Origin: Triatoma infestans
Taxonomy: Eukaryota; Arthropoda; Insecta; Hemiptera; Reduviidae
Direction: 5' to 3'
NCBI GenBank assembly: GCA_011037195.1
Contig: JAAEAF010001943.1
Location: forward strand, 62,001-126,000
DNA: 64,000 nt
Part shown: one piece after another, positions 59,152 through 64,000 of the stretch
How positions within the stretch are numbered: position 1 is the first letter of the stretch
Layout: each line of letters starts with the position of its first letter
Program-made: the position numbers and the translations under genes
Notes under the pieces: generated by a model
What the model was told of the DNA's origin: nothing
Database searches by the model: none
What the model saw: the letters and a program-made list of their open reading frames with translations, nothing else

Positions 59152-59525
59152 AAGACCACTCGGAAGCTGGTTGGAGGCAGAGATGAAAGACCTGTGTTGT
59201 AAACGAAATACACTTGTGGAGGCGGTGAAATCTAATGATGAAGCAGTAAAAGATGACGCAGAGAACAAATGCACAGATATGCACGTTAAGCGAGCCAAAC
59301 CACAAGTGAAGAAAAGGGATGATTATCCAGGGAAAAGAGGGTGGCTATGGAGGGGAAACAAACGTTCGTAGTCGCGAGAGGAGCGCGACCGCGCCAGAGA
59401 ATTGGCGGGAGAGAATTCAAAAGGGGAGAAAAACAGGAAGTCTGGCCGAACCGCGCGGGCGCACGCGGAAGTTTTACCCCTACAGCACAACCGGACAAGA
59501 CGACGCAACATCAAGTTTGAATTGA
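59152..59525 (+). pseudogene. GC-rich coding-like island inside HINE sequence
   Basis: Base composition changes abruptly at both edges. One plus frame runs from about 59153 to the end of the island with a single TAG (59369-59371). It reads EAEMKDLCCKRNTLVEAVKS, NDEAVKDDAENKCTDMHVKR, and RDDYPGKRGWLWRGNKRS, then after the stop SREERDRARELAGENSKGEK and similar Lys/Arg/Glu-rich text. First ATG 59183. I do not recognise the protein. It could be a captured host gene fragment or part of another transposon's gag-like protein. Confidence 0.45.
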
Positions 59526-59676
59526 CGCAAACATACACATAAACAGATTAATTTATAAAAACCACTTCTTTGGACTCAGCAGACCTCAAAACTGATATTT
59601 TCAGTGAAAAAAAGCTCCATATAACAAAAATTTGACACGATTACAATACTTCTTCAGACTAGGAGTAAGAAAAAGT
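59526..59676 (-). mobile_element. HINE 5' end, inverted (copy F)
   Basis: AAAACCACTTCTTTGGACTC, CAGACCTCAAAACTGATATT, TTTGACACGATTACAATACT, ACTAGGAGTAAGAAAAAGT. Together with copy E it makes an element with 5' ends at both extremities around the GC-rich island. Confidence 0.75.
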
Positions 59677-59681
59677 GAAAA

Positions 59682-60600
59682 AAAATCTGGTGTGAAACAC
59701 TCACATAACTTTCTCTTACTGCAGTTTTCAAAATTGAAATTGACAAATTTTATAGTTTGTGTACTAAATTTAATAAAAAATTCGTCGGAGTTGGTGGAAA
59801 ACTGAAAAACTGTTCAGTAAAAGCGCACTTCATGTTTACTAATTTTCTTGAAACTCGGAACTTTGGCCATCTATTTATTTCTAATTAATTTTGTTTGTTT
59901 AGTAGAATTGTATAATCAACTATGATAGCACTTTAGAGAAAAACATAACCCCTACCCCACCAAATTTGCATATCTATGTGTAGTTTATATAGAAAGTTTA
60001 AAGAAAATTGTGGGAGCCATGTTTGAGAAAATAGCGAAAAAGTGAAAAAAAATGATTTAGGAAAGTGGGAATGCAAACGCACTTTCGGTCATCCAATTTT
60101 TTCAGAATCGCAATTTCAACAACACATTTAATTCTAATTAACATTATTTAGATGACAGAATTGTATAATAAACTGAAATAGAACTTTAGAGGAAAACCTA
60201 ACCCCACCTCTTCCACAAAAGTGCCCTTAAATGAATTTTCCAGGAGAAATGTTTCAAATAAAAGTTGTAACTCTTTGTATGTGTAGTTGATATATCAAGT
60301 TTGAAGAAAATCGTTGGAGCCATTTTTGAGAAAGTTGCAAAGAAGTAAAAAAAAAACAACTTGTAAAGTGGTACTTCCGGTAGAGGAATTTCGACAGATA
60401 ACGTACTGTCAGATACCATGGTGATACGTAAACCGAATATCAAATTTCAACTTTCTACGGTTTTCCATTTTTGAGTTATGTTCTTCAAATCCACTTTTTT
60501 TGGACTCAGGGGACCACAAAACGGATATTTCCGGTGAAAACTGGATATTGAAAATTTTACACGATTACAATACTTCCTCTAACTAGGAGTAAGAGAAAGT
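59682..60600 (-). mobile_element. Helentron-like (HINE) element, full-length copy G
   Basis: AAAAAATCTGGTGTGAAACAC, TCACATAACTTTCTCTTACT, modules at GCGCACTTCATG (59823), CGCACTTTCGG (60079) and TACTTCCGG (60372), CCACAAAACGGATATTTCCG, end AACTAGGAGTAAGAGAAAGT at 60600. There is no CA microsatellite. It abuts copy F almost directly (about 5 bases). Confidence 0.8.
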
Positions 60601-61950
60601 AAATGAATCTGTTGTGAAATACGCTCACAAATTTCTTTTACCGCAATTTATATAGTTCTGATTTATTTAATCTATTAAATTATTTTTTTTTTATTTATTT
60701 ATTATATATTTATTTACCAGTAACAAATTTCACTTATAAGTTATAACCGAAAATGTACGTACATTGTAACATGTGTACATGTGAAAAAAAAAATGAATAT
60801 TATTTCCAGTATACCGAACCTTCTAAGAAAAAATATTCAGAATATTAATTGTCAACCAATTTTGTCATTTAAATAATTGTTGAGAGAATCTGTCTGTCCG
60901 TATAAAAATCAAACTTTTCAAAATGCCCGTAACTACAAATATATTTCTATTGTAGTTCCAAAACTATTTCTTCTTAGTTAAGTTATCACTTTCACTTTTT
61001 ATTGGTTTCACACTATAAGGTGCATAAGTTAGTCTATGTTTACATTCATATGAATTCGCTTCAGTCATTCATACTAGTTGTCGTACAGGTTGTCATACGG
61101 TAAGATACCTTTTCAAAATTATCGAAACTATTTCCTGATTAATTTTTCACAACCGAAATAGGGCAATTCAGTCCTTACAAAATTGCACTAGTTTTCTTTT
61201 CTTTTTCTGAGAAATCGCTTATCATTGAAATAGAGATATGTTTGTTCGGGAACATCTTAAGCAAGCAGCAAAGGGCCATATAAAAGTAAAATCTGAAATT
61301 AAGAAGCTAGAAAGAGCCGTTTGATAGCGTGATGAAGGAAATGGAAGAAATAATAGGTTTTAAAAGGTTTCTGAAGAATCTTTCTGGTATTTCTCACTTT
61401 CTGGTATTTCTCACAAACGCACAAAAACATGAAAAAATAGCTGAAGAAAGCAACACTCGGACAAACTACTGTTTGATTATATATAAATGAGTTTTAAATA
61501 ATAATTGATAAGGGAAAAAATAAGGTTTTTAATTTAAAAAAATATAAAGTAAAGTAATGCTTTTAATTTATTTCAGGCGGGCTTAAGTGTATGAATGTAG
61601 TTAGGAAATTTAATAATTTGTGCGAACGTATTTATTACCATGTATGTATTTATTAGGGAGAATGGATTTTGAAGGTTCACTTAGAGAATCATATGTGAGT
61701 GTGTTATGTAAATAGTTGTACATAGTTTTAAATTAGGATTAGGTTTAACGGGATGAGAGGAATATCAAGTACTCCAGTACTCCATCCCACATTAGTATAC
61801 CCTATAGGTTCATTATAAGATTAGGATTGAGTGGATAGGTGTATGCTTCATTGATTGTGAAGTTAGTAATTAATATTTATGTAAATTAAATAAATGTTAG
61901 GATCAGAAAGCGATATTGCATGCCTATAGCCGTAGATGCTAAAGTAAAAT
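60601..61950. other. AT-rich sequence, nothing recognised
   Basis: 60603-60650 resembles a diverged HINE 3' end (AATCTGTTGTGAAATACGCT). The rest has no repeat or coding signal. Confidence 0.45.
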
Positions 61951-61952
61951 AA

Positions 61953-62816
61953 AAAAATCTGGTGTGAAACACTCACACAACTTTCTCTTACTCCAGTTTT
62001 CAAAATTAAAATTGACAAATTTTATAGTTTATGTACCAAATTTAATGAAATCTGTCGAAAACTGAAAAAACTGTGCAGTAAAAGCGCACCTCCGGTTTAC
62101 TAATTTTCTTGAAACTCGGAATTTTGGCCATCTATTTATTTCTAATTAATTTTGCTTGAATGATAGAATTGTATAATCAACTATGATAACAGTTTAGAGA
62201 AAAACATTACTCCACCCCTCCCCTAAAAGTGCCCTTAAATGAATTTTCCCAGACAAATATTTAAAATAAAAGTTGTAGATGTTTGTATGTTTAGTTTATA
62301 TAAGAAGTTTCAAGAGCATCGTCGGAGACATGTTTGAGAATATCGCGAAAAAGTAAAAAAATATCATTTAGGAAAGTGGTGATGTACGCACTTCCGGTTA
62401 TCCATTTTTTTTTTGAAACTCGGAATTTTCAACAACATATTTAATTCTAATTAAGTTATTTAGATGATAGAATTGTTTAATATACTCATATAGCACTTTA
62501 GATGTCAACAACCTAACCCCATCCCACCCCTAAAAGGGCCCTTAAATGAATTTTCCCGGAGAAATGTTTAAAATAAAAGTTGTAGCTGTTAGTATGTGTA
62601 GTTGATACATTAAGTTTGAAGAAAATCGTTGGAGTCATTTTAGAGAAAATCGCAAAAACTTAAAAAAAACAATAACTAGTAAAGTGGTACACTTCCGGTT
62701 GAGGAAATTTTGACAGATGACCCACTGTCGAATCCCATGGTGATAACTAAACGGAATATCAAGTTTGAACTTTCTACGATTTTTCGTTTTTGAGCTATGC
62801 TCTTCACTACACCAAC

Positions 62817-62855
<39 letters not shown>

Positions 62856-62988
62856 ATTTGCTAAAAACCACTTTTTTGGACTTATAACCGAAATTCCAGA
62901 ACCTCAAAACGGATATTTCTAGTTAAAACTCAATATCGAAAATTTGACACGATTACAATACTTCCTATTACTAGGAGTAAGAGAAAGT
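61953..62988 (-). mobile_element. Helentron-like (HINE) element, full-length copy H
   Basis: AAAAATCTGGTGTGAAACACT, CACACAACTTTCTCTTACTCC, three modules (boundaries near 62085, 62390 and 62692), (CA)n at 62823-62853, ACCTCAAAACGGATATTTCT, ACTAGGAGTAAGAGAAAGT to 62988. One of the most complete copies. Confidence 0.8.
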
Positions 62989-62993
62989 AAAAT

Positions 62994-63183
62994 GGCGGGC
63001 TTAACGCCCAACCTCCAAATTAGGTATCGTGGGCGGTGACGAAAGCATCTACTTTATTTACTATACTTTATTTATGTAACTTTTTCAAACGAATAAAAAT
63101 GTAGCAGATATATGCGAGACTCGAACTGGACACCTCCCAGTTACAAGTCCACGCTCATAACCACTACACCAACACCCGCCCCA
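62994..63183 (-). repeat. tRNA-derived SINE, family III (or tRNA pseudogene with tail)
   Basis: The minus-strand head is GGGGCGGGTGTTGGTGTAGT, GGTTATGAGCGTGGACTTGT, B-box region CAGTTCGAGTCTCGC, tRNA-like in spacing. An A/T-rich body follows, with GTTGGGCGTTAAGCCCGCC at the 3' end next to HINE copy H. The head is distinct from families I and II. With one good copy (and a possible remnant at 49785-49813), SINE status is inferred. Confidence 0.55.
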
Positions 63184-63199
63184 TAAGACGTAAATTATA

Positions 63200-63990
63200 A
63201 TCAATCTTTAAGAAGAAGAAATGCAATCTTGTCAAATTTTTTGGGATTGAGTTTTCACCGGAAATAATTGTTACAATAAGTATGAACAAATTTGTTTACC
63301 GAAAGGCGAGTGTGTGGTTTGAGCGTAAACAAATACATCGCGATAATGTAAAATCGAAAGAAGTTCAAATTAATATTTCGTTGAGTGCACCACCCATCAT
63401 TAAATTTTGGTCCAAATCAATCAACCGGAAGTACGACTTTATTGAAGAGTTTTCACGCGATTTTTCCTCTAAATTGGGTCCAATGATTTTCTTTAAACTT
63501 TAAACATTTACTATCAAAACTAATAAATATTTTTCACTTTTAGTTGAAACACTTTTCTAGGAAAATTGATTTCTTGGAGGAGGAGGGGGGGGGTTCTGGG
63601 GACGCAACAACGGTCAGCTCTCCTGAAGAATCTGTGGATTTAGATAAAACTCAAAGAAGCTGGTTTAAATGTAATCTTACGGTATTCCATTTATTCTATT
63701 TAGGATAACATAAGAAAGAATATCACCAGAATATTTCGATTAAACCTAAAAAGCGGAAATGCGATAAGTGAATGGTTTTTTCAATTTTTCGGGAGTTTCT
63801 CGAAATCGGTTCAAAATATTATTGAACATGGATGGATGGTTGGGAAACTCTATTGCAGCAAGATTCTGAGAGTATCACTCAATTCTAAACTGCCATATCA
63901 CATTTTGATGTGGATGGATTAGAAGAATTATTTCGTAGTCCTACAGTGTGGTAAATCCCATTCAAGGTAGCTTTTCCTAGTCCTTACAAT
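63200..63990 (+). mobile_element. Diverged HINE-family copy
   Basis: GCAATCTTGTCAAATTTTTT, GAGTTTTCACCGGAAATAAT, then modules with CAACCGGAAGTACGACTTTA (about 63421) and AAAGCGGAAATGCGATAAG (about 63751), and a GGAGGAGGAGGGGGGGGGTT tract (63576-63597). It reaches the right edge. No microsatellite or intact ends. Confidence 0.55.
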
Positions 63991-64000
63991 CGATTACTAG

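Noticed and set aside
34866..62988. Recurring open frames with phrases like NGFDDFLQTLYMNYTYKELQ inside HINE copies (for example 36658-36849, 35372-35584, 58785-59036)
   Set aside because: They are translations of the same non-coding module, appear on either strand depending on copy orientation, start and stop at random, and match no protein. The module is DNA-level repeat sequence.

Overview
This window looks like AT-rich insect nuclear DNA, most likely from a hemipteran-type arthropod. That placement is inferred from repeat style only and is not proven. There are no bacterial operons, rRNA genes, functional tRNA genes or CRISPR arrays. Nearly all recognisable protein similarity is decayed transposon sequence. 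Against that background two host genes can be read exon by exon, both on the minus strand.

Host genes. (1) A compact two-exon gene at 5624-5995 encodes a predicted 68-residue secreted peptide. It has a signal peptide in exon 1, a 165-bp intron, and a short mature part rich in Pro, Gln and Arg. A TATA box and an arthropod-type TCAGT initiator lie just upstream at correct spacing. I do not recognise the family. (2) The last two exons of a larger gene lie at 54746-54955 and 13108-13230. Joined, they form one complete peritrophin-A type chitin-binding domain with all six cysteines. They are separated by a single phase-0 intron of about 41.5 kb, which holds most of the mobile elements seen here. 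The 5' part of this gene is upstream, beyond the right end of the window.

Mobile-element landscape. Left end: a non-LTR reverse transcriptase remnant (1-1790), a 0.44-kb foldback (1989-2426), a LINE RNase H remnant and a Tc1 element with readable terminal repeats (7159-8495). Inside the giant intron: Jockey-like and RNase-H-bearing LINE fragments, two mariner remnants, a second Tc1 element carrying a SINE, several tRNA-derived SINEs (one form with an unusual upstream extension), and many copies of one dominant family. Full copies of that family are about 1 kb, with ACTTTCTCTTACT-type ends, an internal GT microsatellite, repeated ~290-bp modules and a 3' hairpin. This layout resembles the DINE-1/HINE derivatives of Helentrons. 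Right end: LTR-like TATA regions, a 90-bp x3 tandem repeat, more copies of the dominant family, and a GC-rich open island (59152-59525) lodged between two copies.

A second theme runs through four foldback or solo elements (about 1.8, 20.8, 47.7 and 52.8 kb), with a weaker version in the 2.1 kb foldback. Each contains a core of the form TGAnGA, a short hairpin, then GAAAC. The hairpin stem differs between copies but stays paired. This resembles hammerhead-ribozyme cores known from Penelope-like elements, but has one extra base, so I report it as a hypothesis.
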